Positions 1-8,765 are shown, counted from the first letter of the stretch. The stretch is 64,000 bases of DNA from JBFXCS01 sp050181915 (GCA_050181915.1 JBFXCS010000001.1:1178001-1242000), one strand, 5' to 3'. Notes: generated from the letters alone by a model not told the origin. Numbers and translations are program-made.

Positions 1-1
1 G

Positions 2-616
2 GAGGCCGGCATCGTGGCCGAGCGCGCCTTCGGCGCCGGGCCGGACCCGGGCACGTCGGCGTGGCGGCGCCTCGCCTACCTGAGCCGCGAGGCGATCGCG
101 CCGCTCGATCGCATCGAGCACGCCCTGCACCCCTGGACCAGCCTGCTGGTCGTGCCGGTGTTCGCGCTCGCCAACGCCGGCATCGTGCTCGACGGGGCGT
201 CCATCGACGCCGCCGCCGGCAGCACCCTGACCCTCGCCGTGATGGTGGGCCTGGTGCTGGGCAAGCCGCTGGGCCTGGTGGGGGGCTCGTACCTGGCGGT
301 GCGGCTGGGGCTGTCGCGCCTGCCGCGGGGAGTGGCCTGGACCCACATGATCGGCCTCGGCGGCCTCGCCGGCATCGGCTTCACCATCTCCCTCTTCGTC
401 ACCACCCTGGCCTTCAGCGGCGCCGACGCCCTGTCGGCGGCGAAGGTCGGCATCCTCGCCGGGTCGCTGCTGGCCGCCGGCCTCGGGGTGGCCGTGCTGC
501 TGATCACCGACGCCAGGATCCGGCGGCGCCGCGCCGCCCGCAACGGCGGCGGCCCCGCCCCCGGGGTCTCCGGGGACGGGGCCGCTGAGCCCTACGAGAG
601 TGCCGAGGCGGTCTAG
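2..616 (+). CDS. nhaA: Na+/H+ antiporter NhaA, C-terminal part (cut by window start)
   Basis: This inner-membrane antiporter exchanges sodium ions for protons. Only about the last 204 codons are present; the frame is open at the left edge, so the true start lies outside the window. The readable part has the NhaA hallmarks: a segment reading EHALHPW followed by a membrane helix with FALANAG, then GLVLGKPLG, and later GIGFTISLF, with four or five hydrophobic helices. The tail is Arg-rich then Gly/Pro-rich and probably cytoplasmic. Its stop codon overlaps tail to tail with that of the next gene on the other strand (CTAG). Family assignment is from motifs only. Confidence 0.85.
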   Translation, partial: EAGIVAERAFGAGPDPGTSAWRRLAYLSREAIAPLDRIEHALHPWTSLLVVPVFALANAGIVLDGASIDAAAGSTLTLAVMVGLVLGKPLGLVGGSYLAVRLGLSRLPRGVAWTHMIGLGGLAGIGFTISLFVTTLAFSGADALSAAKVGILAGSLLAAGLGVAVLLITDARIRRRRAARNGGGPAPGVSGDGAAEPYESAEAV

Positions 617-1626
617 CCCAGGTACTTCGTGGTGTCGATGTTGTGCTCCTCGAGGAGCTTCTTGAAGGTCTCCTTCATCTCCTCGGGGTACTCCGGCAGG
701 CCGCCGGCCGCGAGGACCTCCTCGGCCCGGGCGCGGATGTTCGGCCCGAAGTCCCAGTCGTCGTCGACGAGCAGGCGGCGGACCTCCTTGTCGGGCCACG
801 ACACGACCCCCGGGTCACGGCTGAACCTGGCCGCGAGGTCGTCGATCTCCTGGATGCGGCCCGCCGTCGGGGACTGCTCCTGGTGGAGGCCCTTCTCGGT
901 GAGGGCGGCGTCGACCGCGTCGTCCGGCTCGAGCGGAACGCCGTAGGCGCCCTTGTGGAACAGCTTGCTGAACTTGAGGCGGGGGCGCTGGCCGCCGGCC
1001 TTGAAGTCCTCGAGCGGGTAGCCGATGGCGTGCGCCCAGGTGAACTTCAGGTTCGGGGTGAGGCCGAAGGCCTTCTCCACGCCGCCCGGCTTACGGCCGA
1101 ACGCGATCAGGATGCTGCCGAGGTCCAGCGCCGAGACGGCGAGGGTGGCGGCACCGACCGCCTGGCCGGTCTCGAAGCGCAGCAGGTTCTCGGTGCGCTC
1201 GGTCGGGAAGCTCATCAGACGCGGCACGGTCTGCGTCATCGTGAACTCGTAGTTCCAGCCGTGGTACTTGGTGAGGGCGCCGGACAGCGAGAGCGACGAG
1301 AGACCGTCGTTGGCGCGGCCGTACCAGGCGTTCAGGTTCGTCAGCCAGAAGATCAGGTGCGAGGACTGGTTGATGATCTGGACGTTGAAGCCGGAGACGC
1401 ACTCCTCGATCTCGTCCCAGAGGTCCAGGTCCTCGCCGCGCTTCACGACGATCGCCTCGGTGGCGTTGATGTTCCCCTGGCAGGAGGCGCGGCGGGCGGT
1501 CTGGAGGATGGTCTGGATCTTCCAGTCCTCCACCGTCTTGTCCGGGTCGTAGTAACGAATGCTGCGACGGTCCCCGACCGTCTGCAGGAATGTCTTGTCG
1601 GGGATATCCGCTGCACTGATCGACAT
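613..1626 (-). CDS. Nitroreductase-family protein
   Basis: A 337-residue protein with the nitroreductase N-terminal signature RRSIRYYD at about residues 20-27, which in the family contacts FMN. The middle holds a region GQAVGAATLAVSALDLGS typical of the helix lining the flavin site. It is longer than most nitroreductases (about 200 residues), with an extra acidic, Lys-rich C-terminal 100 residues of unknown role. The ATG at 1626 was chosen because an upstream in-frame start would add about 50 residues unlike the family, and a G-run (GGGGGG) sits just before this ATG. Substrate unknown; an FMN-dependent reductase of quinone or nitro compounds is the usual role. Confidence 0.75.
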   Translation of the reverse strand: MSISAADIPDKTFLQTVGDRRSIRYYDPDKTVEDWKIQTILQTARRASCQGNINATEAIVVKRGEDLDLWDEIEECVSGFNVQIINQSSHLIFWLTNLNAWYGRANDGLSSLSLSGALTKYHGWNYEFTMTQTVPRLMSFPTERTENLLRFETGQAVGAATLAVSALDLGSILIAFGRKPGGVEKAFGLTPNLKFTWAHAIGYPLEDFKAGGQRPRLKFSKLFHKGAYGVPLEPDDAVDAALTEKGLHQEQSPTAGRIQEIDDLAARFSRDPGVVSWPDKEVRRLLVDDDWDFGPNIRARAEEVLAAGGLPEYPEEMKETFKKLLEEHNIDTTKYLG

Positions 1627-1835
1627 CTCGCCCCCCTGGGGTCGACTATCTCGGCGTGTGTGACTGCGGGGCGGGCTGCACACGGGACCCGCCGGCCGTC
1701 CGCAATCTACACCGGCTCCCCGGTTCGTGGCGACCGTTGCGAACAGTGAGAAATCGCTCGTGGCGAGTGTCACGAGCGGATACCCGGGACAGCGCCGTCC
1801 CGCCGCGTCCCGGCGCGATCGGTAGGCTCCGGGAC

Positions 1836-2198
1836 ATGCCCAAACTACTCTTCGTGACCGTCCCCACGGACGCCGTCAAGAACAACGAGGGGAAGGTCCG
1901 CTTCCCCGGTACGGACACCGCCGTCGAGCGCCTCACGGACGCCGGCTGGGAGGTCGAGGTCGTCGAGCCGCTGTGGCCGAAGCCCCTCGACGCCGCCAAG
2001 ACCGGCGAGTACGCCGCCATCCTGGTGTCCTGTTACAAGGCCGTCCCGCGCTCGCGCGACGCCGCGTCGATGCTCGCCCGCATGCAGGAGGCTCCCGTGT
2101 ACACGGTGGGCGTCCTGCAGAAGGACGACGCGTTCCGCACGATGGCGCCCGACGTCAACGTGCTCACCGGGATCTCGAAGCTCCCCGCTCCCGAGTGA
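1836..2198 (+). CDS. Conserved hypothetical protein, 120 aa
   Basis: I do not recognise a family. The protein begins MPKLLFVTVPTDAV, an alternating hydrophobic strand pattern, and contains a second strand YAAILVSCYKAV, suggesting a small alpha/beta flavodoxin- or DJ-1-like fold; this is a guess. No signal peptide or membrane segment is seen. The start is set at the ATG because a hexamer TAGGCT lies exactly 7 nt before it (1823-1828), the spacing expected for a leaderless transcript, and no Shine-Dalgarno is visible. It is divergent from the nitroreductase and convergent with mutS2. Confidence 0.6.
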   Translation: MPKLLFVTVPTDAVKNNEGKVRFPGTDTAVERLTDAGWEVEVVEPLWPKPLDAAKTGEYAAILVSCYKAVPRSRDAASMLARMQEAPVYTVGVLQKDDAFRTMAPDVNVLTGISKLPAPE

Positions 2199-2213
2199 CC
2201 CGCTGACCGACGC

Positions 2214-4616
2214 TCAGTCGTCGGTCAGGTAGGCGATCGTCGCGCCGTCTCCGCCCCTCTCGGGCGGGGCCGGCTCGGCGCGCGCCACCAGCGGGTGGCG
2301 GGCCAGCTCCTCGCGCACGGCCGCGCGCAGGGCGCCGGTGCCGTGCCCGTGGACGACCCTCACCTCCGGCAGGCCCGCCATGGAGGCCGCGTCCATGCGC
2401 TCGCGCACCGTGGCGCGCGCCTCGTCGGCGCGGCGGCCGCGCACGTCCACCTCGATCGACGGCGGCGGACCCGACGAGGGGACGCTGATCGGCGGCGGCT
2501 CGCGCGGCGGCTCGGGGCGGCGGCCGGCCGCCGAGAGGTCGCGGGCCAGCCGCGTCAGCGGCAGCCGCATGCGCGCGGCCCCGCCCAGCACCTCGGCCTG
2601 CGATCCGTCGATCGACACGATGCGCCCGCGCAGGCCCACCACCGGGTCGACGACCGCGTCGCCCACCTCGAGCGGCGGCCCCTCACCGGGCACCGGATCG
2701 GGCGGCCGCAGGGCCTCGCGGGCGCGGGCCTGGGCCCGCGAGGCGGCCCCCAGGCGGCGGTCGCGCTCGCGGGCGCGCTCGTCGGCCGCGCGGGCCACCG
2801 CGTCCCGCCGCTCGCCCTCCTGCCGCCGCGCCGCCGCGATCTCGGCCCGCAGGGCCGCGAGCTCGCGCCCCAGGCCCGCCAGCTCCTGCTCGGCCCGGCG
2901 CCGCGCCTCGACCCGCTCGGCCTCGCGCTGCTCCTCGAGCCGGGCGATGCGGCGGTCGAGGTCGGCCGCGCGGCGATCGGCGCGGGCGCGCGCCGCCTCG
3001 GCCTCGGCGCGCGCCGCCGCGGCCTGCTCGCGCTCGCGGCGCGCGTCGGCGCGGGCGGTGGCGGCCTCCGACAGGAGCGCCTCCAGCTCGCGGCGCTCGG
3101 GCGGCCCGGCGACGCGCGCGGCCTCGATCACCGCCGGGTCGAGGCCGAGCCCCTCGGCGATGCTGAGCGCGTGCGAGGCGCCCGGCGCACCGATGTGCAG
3201 GGCGTACAGCGGCGTGAGGGTGTCGGAGTCGACGCCCACCGCGGCGTTCGCGGCGCGCGGCGCGGCGCTGGCCCAGGCCTTCAGCTCGGGGTGGTGGGTG
3301 GTGGCGAGCACCAGCGCCCCCCGCTCGACCAGCCGCTCCACCACCGCCTGGGCGAGGCGCGCGCCCTCGTCGGGGTCGGTGCCGGCGGCGGGCTCGTCCA
3401 GCAGCACCAGCGAGCGCGGCCCCACGGCCTCCATGATCGCGACGAGGCGCCGGACGTGGGCCGAGAAGGTGGACAGGCTCTCGGCGATCGACTGGTCGTC
3501 GCCGATGTCGGCCAGCACCCGGTCGAACACCGGCAGGCGCGCCCGGCGGGCCGGGACGCGCAGGCCGCACTGGTGCAGCATCCCCAGCAGGCCCAGCGTC
3601 TTGAGCGCCACGGTCTTGCCGCCGGTGTTCGGCCCCGAGACCACCAGCGCGCGGGTCCCCGCGAGCGGCAGGTCGATGGGCACCGCGCGGCGCGGGTCGA
3701 GCAGCGGATGGCGGGCCGCCTCGAGATCGACCTCGTCGGCCGGCTCCACCGGCACGCCGCCCCAGGCCATCGACAGCGCCGCGCGCGCCAGCGCCACGTC
3801 GAGGTGGGCGAGCGCCTCGGTCATGTGCTCCAGGGCGCCGCCCTCCTCGGCGACCAGGCGCGAGAGCTCGCGCAGGATGCGCAGCTCCTCCTCGGCCTCC
3901 TCCGCGGCCAGCTCGCGCACGCGGTTGTTCGCCTCCACCAGCGGCATCGGCTCGACGAAGATGGTCTGGCCCGACCCGGAGCTGTCGTGCACGATGCCCG
4001 GCACCGCCGACCGCGACGAGGCCTTCACCGCCAGCACCGGGCGGCCGCCCCGCTCGGTGGTGAAGGCCTCCTGCAGGTGGGTGCGCAGCCGGCCCGCCAG
4101 CTCCCGCAGCAGCTCCGAGGCGGCGCGGCGGGCGCCGGCCAGGCGGCGGCGCAGCGACGCCAGCTCGGGCGAGGCCGTGTCGAGCAGGCCGCCGCGCGGA
4201 TCGATCGCCCGCTCGAGCGCCGCCTCGACCCTCCGGGCCGCGCCCAGGTCGGGCAGCGTGACGATCTCGGCGAGCCGCGGGGCGATCTCCTCCTGCGCGG
4301 CGAGGGCCTCGCGCTCCTCGATCCAGATGCGCACCGTCGCCAGCACGCGCAGCAGGTCGGGCGGGTCGAGCGCCTCGCCGCGCGCCGCCGCCGCGATCGG
4401 CGGCCGCAGGTCGGACGCGCCGCCCGGCCCCGAGAGGCCCGCGTCGCGCAGGAGGACGGCCTCCTCGGTCTCGGCCGCGCGCACCGACACCTCGCGCGGG
4501 TCGGGCGAGGGCGCCATGGCGCGCGCCAGGGCGGCGCCCGCCTCGAACGAGGCGAGGCCGGCGAGGCGCTCCCGGATGGCGGGCAGCTCGAGCAGCTCGG
4601 AGCTTCGCGGGTCCAC
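2214..4616 (-). CDS. mutS2: MutS2 family DNA mismatch/recombination ATPase
   Basis: An 800-residue MutS2. It carries a clamp/lever domain, a Walker A motif GPNTGGKT near residue 327, a Walker B stretch LVLLDEPAAGTDP, a long Ala/Arg/Glu-rich coiled-coil linker, and a C-terminal Smr nuclease domain (last 80 residues) with DVRG and VVHGHGTGALR. In bacteria MutS2 acts on recombination intermediates and on collided ribosomes via Smr cleavage. The frame stays open upstream because of high GC, but homology begins at VDPRSSELLEL, so the GTG at 4616 is taken as start. A TACGAT hexamer 6 nt upstream suggests leaderless transcription. It is divergent from the dehydrogenase with a 24-bp gap. Confidence 0.93.
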   Translation of the reverse strand: MDPRSSELLELPAIRERLAGLASFEAGAALARAMAPSPDPREVSVRAAETEEAVLLRDAGLSGPGGASDLRPPIAAAARGEALDPPDLLRVLATVRIWIEEREALAAQEEIAPRLAEIVTLPDLGAARRVEAALERAIDPRGGLLDTASPELASLRRRLAGARRAASELLRELAGRLRTHLQEAFTTERGGRPVLAVKASSRSAVPGIVHDSSGSGQTIFVEPMPLVEANNRVRELAAEEAEEELRILRELSRLVAEEGGALEHMTEALAHLDVALARAALSMAWGGVPVEPADEVDLEAARHPLLDPRRAVPIDLPLAGTRALVVSGPNTGGKTVALKTLGLLGMLHQCGLRVPARRARLPVFDRVLADIGDDQSIAESLSTFSAHVRRLVAIMEAVGPRSLVLLDEPAAGTDPDEGARLAQAVVERLVERGALVLATTHHPELKAWASAAPRAANAAVGVDSDTLTPLYALHIGAPGASHALSIAEGLGLDPAVIEAARVAGPPERRELEALLSEAATARADARREREQAAAARAEAEAARARADRRAADLDRRIARLEEQREAERVEARRRAEQELAGLGRELAALRAEIAAARRQEGERRDAVARAADERARERDRRLGAASRAQARAREALRPPDPVPGEGPPLEVGDAVVDPVVGLRGRIVSIDGSQAEVLGGAARMRLPLTRLARDLSAAGRRPEPPREPPPISVPSSGPPPSIEVDVRGRRADEARATVRERMDAASMAGLPEVRVVHGHGTGALRAAVREELARHPLVARAEPAPPERGGDGATIAYLTDD

Positions 4617-4622
4617 GGCCGC

Positions 4623-4632
4623 ATCGTAGAGT
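4623..4632. promoter_or_regulatory. Overlapping divergent -10 hexamers between mutS2 and dehydrogenase
   Basis: In the 24-bp gap between two GTG start codons, the plus strand has TAGAGT (4627-4632), 8 nt before the dehydrogenase GTG, and the minus strand has TACGAT (4628-4623), 6 nt before the mutS2 GTG. They share two bases. This is the geometry of a bidirectional leaderless promoter. No good -35 elements are visible, so the call rests on hexamer pattern and spacing alone. Confidence 0.5.
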
Positions 4633-4640
4633 CCGCGGCC

Positions 4641-5585
4641 GTGACCCGGATCGTCGTCACCACCGTGCTCGCGGAATCGGCGCTCGCCATCCTGCGCGCG
4701 ACCGGCGCCGACGTCTGGGCTCCCCCGGACGCGCGGCCCCTGCCCGCCGAGCGGCTGCACGCCGTGCTGCCCGGCGCGTCGGGGGTGGTGGCGACGCTGC
4801 ACGACCGGGTGGACGACGCGCTCGTCGACGCGGCCGGCGCCGGGCTGCGCGTCGTCGCCAACGTCGCGGTGGGCTACGACAACGTCGACCTGCCCGCGGC
4901 GCGGGCGCGCGGCGTGATCGTCACCAACACCCCCGGCGTGCTCAGCGACGCCACCGCCGACCTCACCCTCGCCCTCATGCTCGCCGTCACCCGGCGGGTG
5001 GCCGAGGGCGACCGGCTGGTGCGCGCGGGCGGCGCGTGGGACTGGTCGATGGACTTCATGGTCGGCGCCGAGCTGCGCGGCCGCACCCTGGGCATCGTCG
5101 GCCTCGGGGGCATCGGCCGCGCCGTGGCCGGGCGGGCCCGCGCCTTCGGGATGGACGTGATCCACACCCGCCGCTCGCCCGGCCCCGAGCCGGGGCGCGT
5201 GGAGCTCGGGGAGCTGCTGGAGCGGGCCCACGTCGTCTCCCTGCACTGCCCCCTCACGCCGGAGACCCGCCACCTCATCGACGCGGCCGCCCTCGCCCGC
5301 ATGCGGCCCGACGCCTACCTGGTGAACACCGCCCGCGGGCCCATCGTCGACGAGGCCGCCCTGGTCGAGGCGCTGCGGCAGGGCCGCATCGCGGGCGCCG
5401 CCCTCGACGTGCTCGAGCGCGAGCCGCGCGCGCACCCCGGGCTCGCCGCGCTGCCGAACGTCGTGCTCACGCCGCACATCGGATCGGCGACGCTGGAGAC
5501 CCGCACCGCGATGGCCGAGCTGGCCTGCCGCAACGTCGCGGCCGTGCTGGCGGGCGCCGAGCCGCTCACCCCGATCCGGGGCTGA
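4641..5585 (+). CDS. D-isomer-specific 2-hydroxyacid dehydrogenase
   Basis: A 314-residue NAD(P)-dependent dehydrogenase of the glyoxylate/hydroxypyruvate reductase type, converting 2-keto acids to D-2-hydroxyacids in the cytosol. The nucleotide-binding motif is GIVGLGGIGRAVAGR. The catalytic Arg lies in NTARGPIVDE, the Glu in DVLEREP, and the His in LTPHIGSAT, so the active-site triad is complete. Also typical is NVAVGYDNVD in the N-terminal half. Start is the GTG at 4641. Glyoxylate reductase is the likeliest specificity, but phosphoglycerate or other keto-acid substrates cannot be excluded. Confidence 0.88.
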   Translation: MTRIVVTTVLAESALAILRATGADVWAPPDARPLPAERLHAVLPGASGVVATLHDRVDDALVDAAGAGLRVVANVAVGYDNVDLPAARARGVIVTNTPGVLSDATADLTLALMLAVTRRVAEGDRLVRAGGAWDWSMDFMVGAELRGRTLGIVGLGGIGRAVAGRARAFGMDVIHTRRSPGPEPGRVELGELLERAHVVSLHCPLTPETRHLIDAAALARMRPDAYLVNTARGPIVDEAALVEALRQGRIAGAALDVLEREPRAHPGLAALPNVVLTPHIGSATLETRTAMAELACRNVAAVLAGAEPLTPIRG

Positions 5586-5591
5586 CGGCGG

Positions 5592-6683
5592 TCAGTCGGG
5601 CGGCGGCGGGGCGGGGACCGGGGCGATCGCGACGGGCGGCTCGGGGGGCGGCGGCGGGCGGCGGACGCTCCACCACTCCTGGATCAGCACCTGGGCGATG
5701 CCGGCGATGGGGATCGCCATCAGCGCGCCCACCAGGCCCAGCACCGTGGTGCCGACGAGCACCGCCAGGATGATCCACAGCGGGTTGAGCTGCACGGTGA
5801 AGCGGTGGATCACCGGCTGGAAGACGTTGTTCTCGATCTGCTGGTAGACGATCAGGAAGATCACCGCGGCGAGGCCGATCGGCCAGCCCTGGAAGAACGC
5901 CACCGCGATGTAGGGGATGCCGCCCACGGTGGCGCCGACGAGCGGCACCAGCGACGCGAGGCCGGCCCAGAAGGCGAGCAGCGGCGCGAAGGGCACGTCG
6001 AGCACGGTGAGGAAGATCCAGACGGCGATGCCCCCGGTGAGGGCGACGGCGAACACGCCGACCACGTAGCCGGAGATGACCCGGTAGATCCGGTCCATCA
6101 CCCGCTCCAGGCGCTCGCGGCGGCGGCCCTCCGCCAGGTCGAGCGCGAAGGCGCGCACCCGGCGGCCGTTCAGGCTCAGCAGGAAGCAGATCACCGCGAT
6201 GCTGATGAGCGCGACCAGGCCGTTCACGACGCGCGTCGCCAGCTCCACCGCGGTGTCGGGGCCGGCGACGCCCTCGAGCGCCGAGGTCGCCTCCTCCTCC
6301 AGCCGGTCGAGGATGTCGTACTCGCGGTCGAGGTCCTGCACCCACTGCGACTCGGCGAGCCGGTCGATGTAGTCCGGCACTTCCTCGGTGAGCTGCTGGC
6401 CGGCCTCGATCAGGGGCGGCACGAACGCCAGCGCCGCGCCGGTCACCGCGCCCGCCCCCAGCAGGTACACGACGAGGATCGCCGGCGCGCGGCGCATCCT
6501 CAGCCGGTCCTGCAGCAGGTTCACCAGCGGGTTGATCGCCACCGCCAGGAAGGCGGCGATCGCGACCCACATCAGCACCCCGCGCGACACCCAGACGAGC
6601 CAGAGGCCCAGGCCCACGGCAAGCAGCACGCCCACCACGCGCAGCACCGCTCGCGTGGACGGGCCCTCTCCGGCTCCTCTCAC
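5592..6683 (-). CDS. AI-2E family (PerM/YdiK-like) transporter
   Basis: A 363-residue multi-pass membrane protein with about seven hydrophobic helices, including a first pair (VGVLLAVGLGLWLVW, LMWVAIAAFLAVAINPLV) and a C-terminal cluster containing NNVFQPVIHRFTV, a motif typical of the AI-2E/UPF0118 permeases. Members export small molecules or act as Na+(Li+)/H+ antiporters; the substrate here is unknown. The C-terminus is a Pro-rich tail. The GTG start at 6683 gives a family-like N-terminus, but no strong ribosome binding site is seen. It converges on the dehydrogenase and diverges from ppk2. Confidence 0.82.
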   Translation of the reverse strand: MRGAGEGPSTRAVLRVVGVLLAVGLGLWLVWVSRGVLMWVAIAAFLAVAINPLVNLLQDRLRMRRAPAILVVYLLGAGAVTGAALAFVPPLIEAGQQLTEEVPDYIDRLAESQWVQDLDREYDILDRLEEEATSALEGVAGPDTAVELATRVVNGLVALISIAVICFLLSLNGRRVRAFALDLAEGRRRERLERVMDRIYRVISGYVVGVFAVALTGGIAVWIFLTVLDVPFAPLLAFWAGLASLVPLVGATVGGIPYIAVAFFQGWPIGLAAVIFLIVYQQIENNVFQPVIHRFTVQLNPLWIILAVLVGTTVLGLVGALMAIPIAGIAQVLIQEWWSVRRPPPPPEPPVAIAPVPAPPPPD

Positions 6684-6774
6684 GAGGATCGTCTTCGCCT
6701 CCCGCGGGGCGAGTCCTGGCCGCCGCCGGCGGCCCGCCCGGTATCGTGCGGGGCGCCGACCGGAGGGCGACCCC

Positions 6775-7554
6775 ATGGCCGAGAAGCTCGACAAGAAGGC
6801 GTACCAGCGGGCGCTCGAGCGGATGCACCTCGAGCTGCTCGACCTGCAAGCCACGATCCGCCGCGACGGCCGGCGCCTGGCGGTGATCTTCGAGGGGCGC
6901 GACACGGCCGGCAAGGGCGGCACGATCCAGCGCATCGTCGAGCCGCTCAACCCCCGCGGCTACCGCGTGGTCGCCCTCGCCGCGCCGACCGACTTCGAGA
7001 AGGGCCAGTGGTACTTCCAGCGCTACGTGCAGCACCTCCCCGGCCCCGGCGAGATCTGCCTCTTCGACCGCAGCTGGTACAACCGCGCCGGGGTGGAGCG
7101 GGTGATGGACTTCGCCACGCGCGAGCAGGTCGAGGACTTCCTGGTCTCGGTGCCCGAGTTCGAGCGCATGCTGGTGCGGTCCGGCCTGGAGCTCGTGAAG
7201 TACTTCCTCGACGTCGACCCGGACGTGCAGGAGGAGCGCTTCCGCGAGCGCCTCGACGACCCCATGAAGCGGTGGAAGCTGAGCCCCATCGACCTGCAGG
7301 CCCGCTCGCGCTACGAGGACTACTCGGCCGCCCGCGACGAGATGCTGGAGCGCACCTCCACGCCGGAGTCGCCCTGGTTCCTGGTCGACGCGAACGACCA
7401 GCGCCGCGCGCGGCTGAACCTGATCCGGCACCTGCTCGACCACGTGCGGCACGAGCACGTGAAACCGGAGAAGCTCACCTTCGCCAAGCTCGAGAAGGCG
7501 CAGCGCCCGTCCGAGCCGCCGGCGTCGATCGCCCGGGTGCCGGAGAGGTGGTGA
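6775..7554 (+). CDS. ppk2: Polyphosphate kinase 2 (PPK2)
   Basis: A 259-residue PPK2-family kinase, phosphorylating nucleoside diphosphates (or monophosphates) with polyphosphate in the cytosol. The Walker A-like motif GRDTAGKGG is at residues 41-49, the lid/Walker B region reads LFDRSWYNRAGVER, and the C-terminal portion has SPIDLQARSRYEDYSAARDEML. Length matches single-domain PPK2. The ATG at 6775 has a CGGAGGGCGA ribosome binding site. Its stop overlaps the GTG of the next ORF (GTGA), implying translational coupling. Confidence 0.92.
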   Translation: MAEKLDKKAYQRALERMHLELLDLQATIRRDGRRLAVIFEGRDTAGKGGTIQRIVEPLNPRGYRVVALAAPTDFEKGQWYFQRYVQHLPGPGEICLFDRSWYNRAGVERVMDFATREQVEDFLVSVPEFERMLVRSGLELVKYFLDVDPDVQEERFRERLDDPMKRWKLSPIDLQARSRYEDYSAARDEMLERTSTPESPWFLVDANDQRRARLNLIRHLLDHVRHEHVKPEKLTFAKLEKAQRPSEPPASIARVPERW

Positions 7555-7982
7555 GGCGCGACCGCGTCCTGCGCGGGGCCGCCGCCGGGGCCGCCGCCGC
7601 GGCCGCCTGGGCGGCCGTCGAGCCGCTCGCCGCGCGCGCCTGCGGGACGCGCTTCTCGGACACCCGGCTCGTCGGCCGGCTGGTGCCGGGCCCGGACGGC
7701 CTGTGGCCCGCCGCGGGCACGGCGCTCCACGTCGCGAACGGGGCCGCCCTCGGCGCCGTCCTGGGCGCCCTGGGCGTCCGCGGGCCGACGGCCGGGCTGC
7801 TCTGGGCGAGCGCGGAGGGCCTGGCCGCCTGGCCGGGCATGGCGGTCGTCGATCGCGTCCACCCGGACCGGCGGTCCGGGTATTGGCCGCGCCTGCTCAC
7901 CGACCGGCGGGTCTTCGCCCAGGAGGCCGCGATGCACGCCCTCTTCGGCCTGCTCTACGGCCTGGGCACGAGACGCTCGTGA
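7551..7982 (+). CDS. Small Ala-rich membrane protein
   Basis: A 143-residue protein with no family I recognise. It begins with an Ala-rich hydrophobic segment (residues 8-25) that could be a signal anchor, and two further hydrophobic stretches follow (HVANGAALGAVLGALGV and ALFGLLYGLG). It is translationally coupled to ppk2 through a GTGA overlap, so it is probably made together with the kinase. A GC-rich imperfect stem lies in the 70-bp gap before the convergent PadR operon and may end both transcripts. Confidence 0.6.
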   Translation: MRRDRVLRGAAAGAAAAAAWAAVEPLAARACGTRFSDTRLVGRLVPGPDGLWPAAGTALHVANGAALGAVLGALGVRGPTAGLLWASAEGLAAWPGMAVVDRVHPDRRSGYWPRLLTDRRVFAQEAAMHALFGLLYGLGTRRS

Positions 7983-8052
7983 TCCGAGCCTGGAGCGCGT
8001 CGCCGGGAGGGCGCGTCGCGCGCCGCGTCCTCCCTCCGTGCCGACGCATCGC

Positions 8053-8274
8053 TCACACGGTGCCGGTCGCCGGCTCCGCCGTCGGCGCCGCCGGGGGATC
8101 CTGCTTCAGGCGCCGGATCAGGTCGGCGACGTCCGCCGTCTCCTGCTCCAGGTCGCGCTGGTACTGCTCCAGCCGCTCCAGCCACTGCTCGCGGTCGCCG
8201 AAGCGGCGGCGGAATCCGCCGGGCCGGCATCCGCGTCCCGGGCCGGGGCGGCCCCTGTGATGTCCGTGGGTCAT
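8053..8274 (-). CDS. Small coiled-coil protein in the PadR operon
   Basis: A 73-residue protein: a His/Gly/Arg-rich start, then a predicted coiled coil (REQWLERLEQYQRDLEQETA, residues about 28-47) and a Pro/Ala tail. Its ATG overlaps the stop of the padR-like gene (ATGA), so the two are translationally coupled. Short coiled-coil proteins of this type often accompany PadR regulators, but the function is unknown; it could modulate the regulator. Confidence 0.6.
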   Translation of the reverse strand: MTHGHHRGRPGPGRGCRPGGFRRRFGDREQWLERLEQYQRDLEQETADVADLIRRLKQDPPAAPTAEPATGTV

Positions 8275-8729
8275 GTGCTCACCCCCTCTCCCCTCCCGTG
8301 GCGTTCGACGAACGCCACGATGAGCCCCGCGACCTCGCCCAGCGCGCGCACCCACTCGTCGAGCAGCGCGCGGCCGGAGGTCGTGAGCCGGTACACCCGC
8401 TTGGCCGGGCCGGGCACGCCCTCGTCCCACCGCGACCGCACGACGCCCTCCTCCTCGAGGGAGCGCAGCAGCCGGTAGAGGTTGCCGAGGTCGAGGCGGC
8501 GCTCCTCGCGGATGAGCTCGGGCAGGCGCTCGAGCAGCTCGTAGCCGTGCATCTCCCGCTCGGACAGCAGCAGCAGCAGCGCCGGCTCGACGAACCGCTC
8601 CACGCGGGCGCCGACCTCCCAGACGCCGGGCTCCCGCTCTCGGCGGGTGCGCGCTCCGCGCCCGCCGCGGCGGCCCGGCGGCCCGAATCGGCCGTGCGGT
8701 CCTCGTGGTCCGTGTCGTCCCGTGTTCAT
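8271..8729 (-). CDS. PadR-family transcriptional regulator
   Basis: A 152-residue PadR repressor. After an Arg/Gly-rich N-terminal 40 residues comes the winged helix: ALLLLLSEREMHGYELLERL, then RRLDLGNLYRLLRSLEEEGVV and the wing GPAKRVYRLTTSG, followed by the dimerisation helix. PadR proteins bind effectors such as phenolics or antibiotics and repress nearby genes, often their own. ATG at 8729 is placed exactly where a transcript from the upstream consensus promoter should begin, so the mRNA is probably leaderless; a GTG three codons earlier is the alternative. Confidence 0.88.
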   Translation of the reverse strand: MNTGRHGPRGPHGRFGPPGRRGGRGARTRREREPGVWEVGARVERFVEPALLLLLSEREMHGYELLERLPELIREERRLDLGNLYRLLRSLEEEGVVRSRWDEGVPGPAKRVYRLTTSGRALLDEWVRALGEVAGLIVAFVERHGRGEGVST

Positions 8730-8736
8730 GGCGGCC

Positions 8737-8765
8737 ACTATAGGTCAAATACATATGTTCGTCAA
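8737..8765 (-). promoter_or_regulatory. Consensus sigma-70 promoter of the padR operon
   Basis: On the minus strand a -35 TTGACG (8765-8760) is separated by 17 nt from a -10 TATAGT (8742-8737), which ends 7 nt before the padR ATG. This is the best -35/-10 pair I see in the window. The spacer contains the palindrome ACATATGT, a likely PadR operator half or core, which would allow autorepression. Confidence 0.7.

Noticed and set aside
2214..5477. 1087-residue extension of the mutS2 frame
   Set aside because: The upstream part is the antisense of the dehydrogenase gene, low-complexity, and shows no homology; it stays open only because of GC content.
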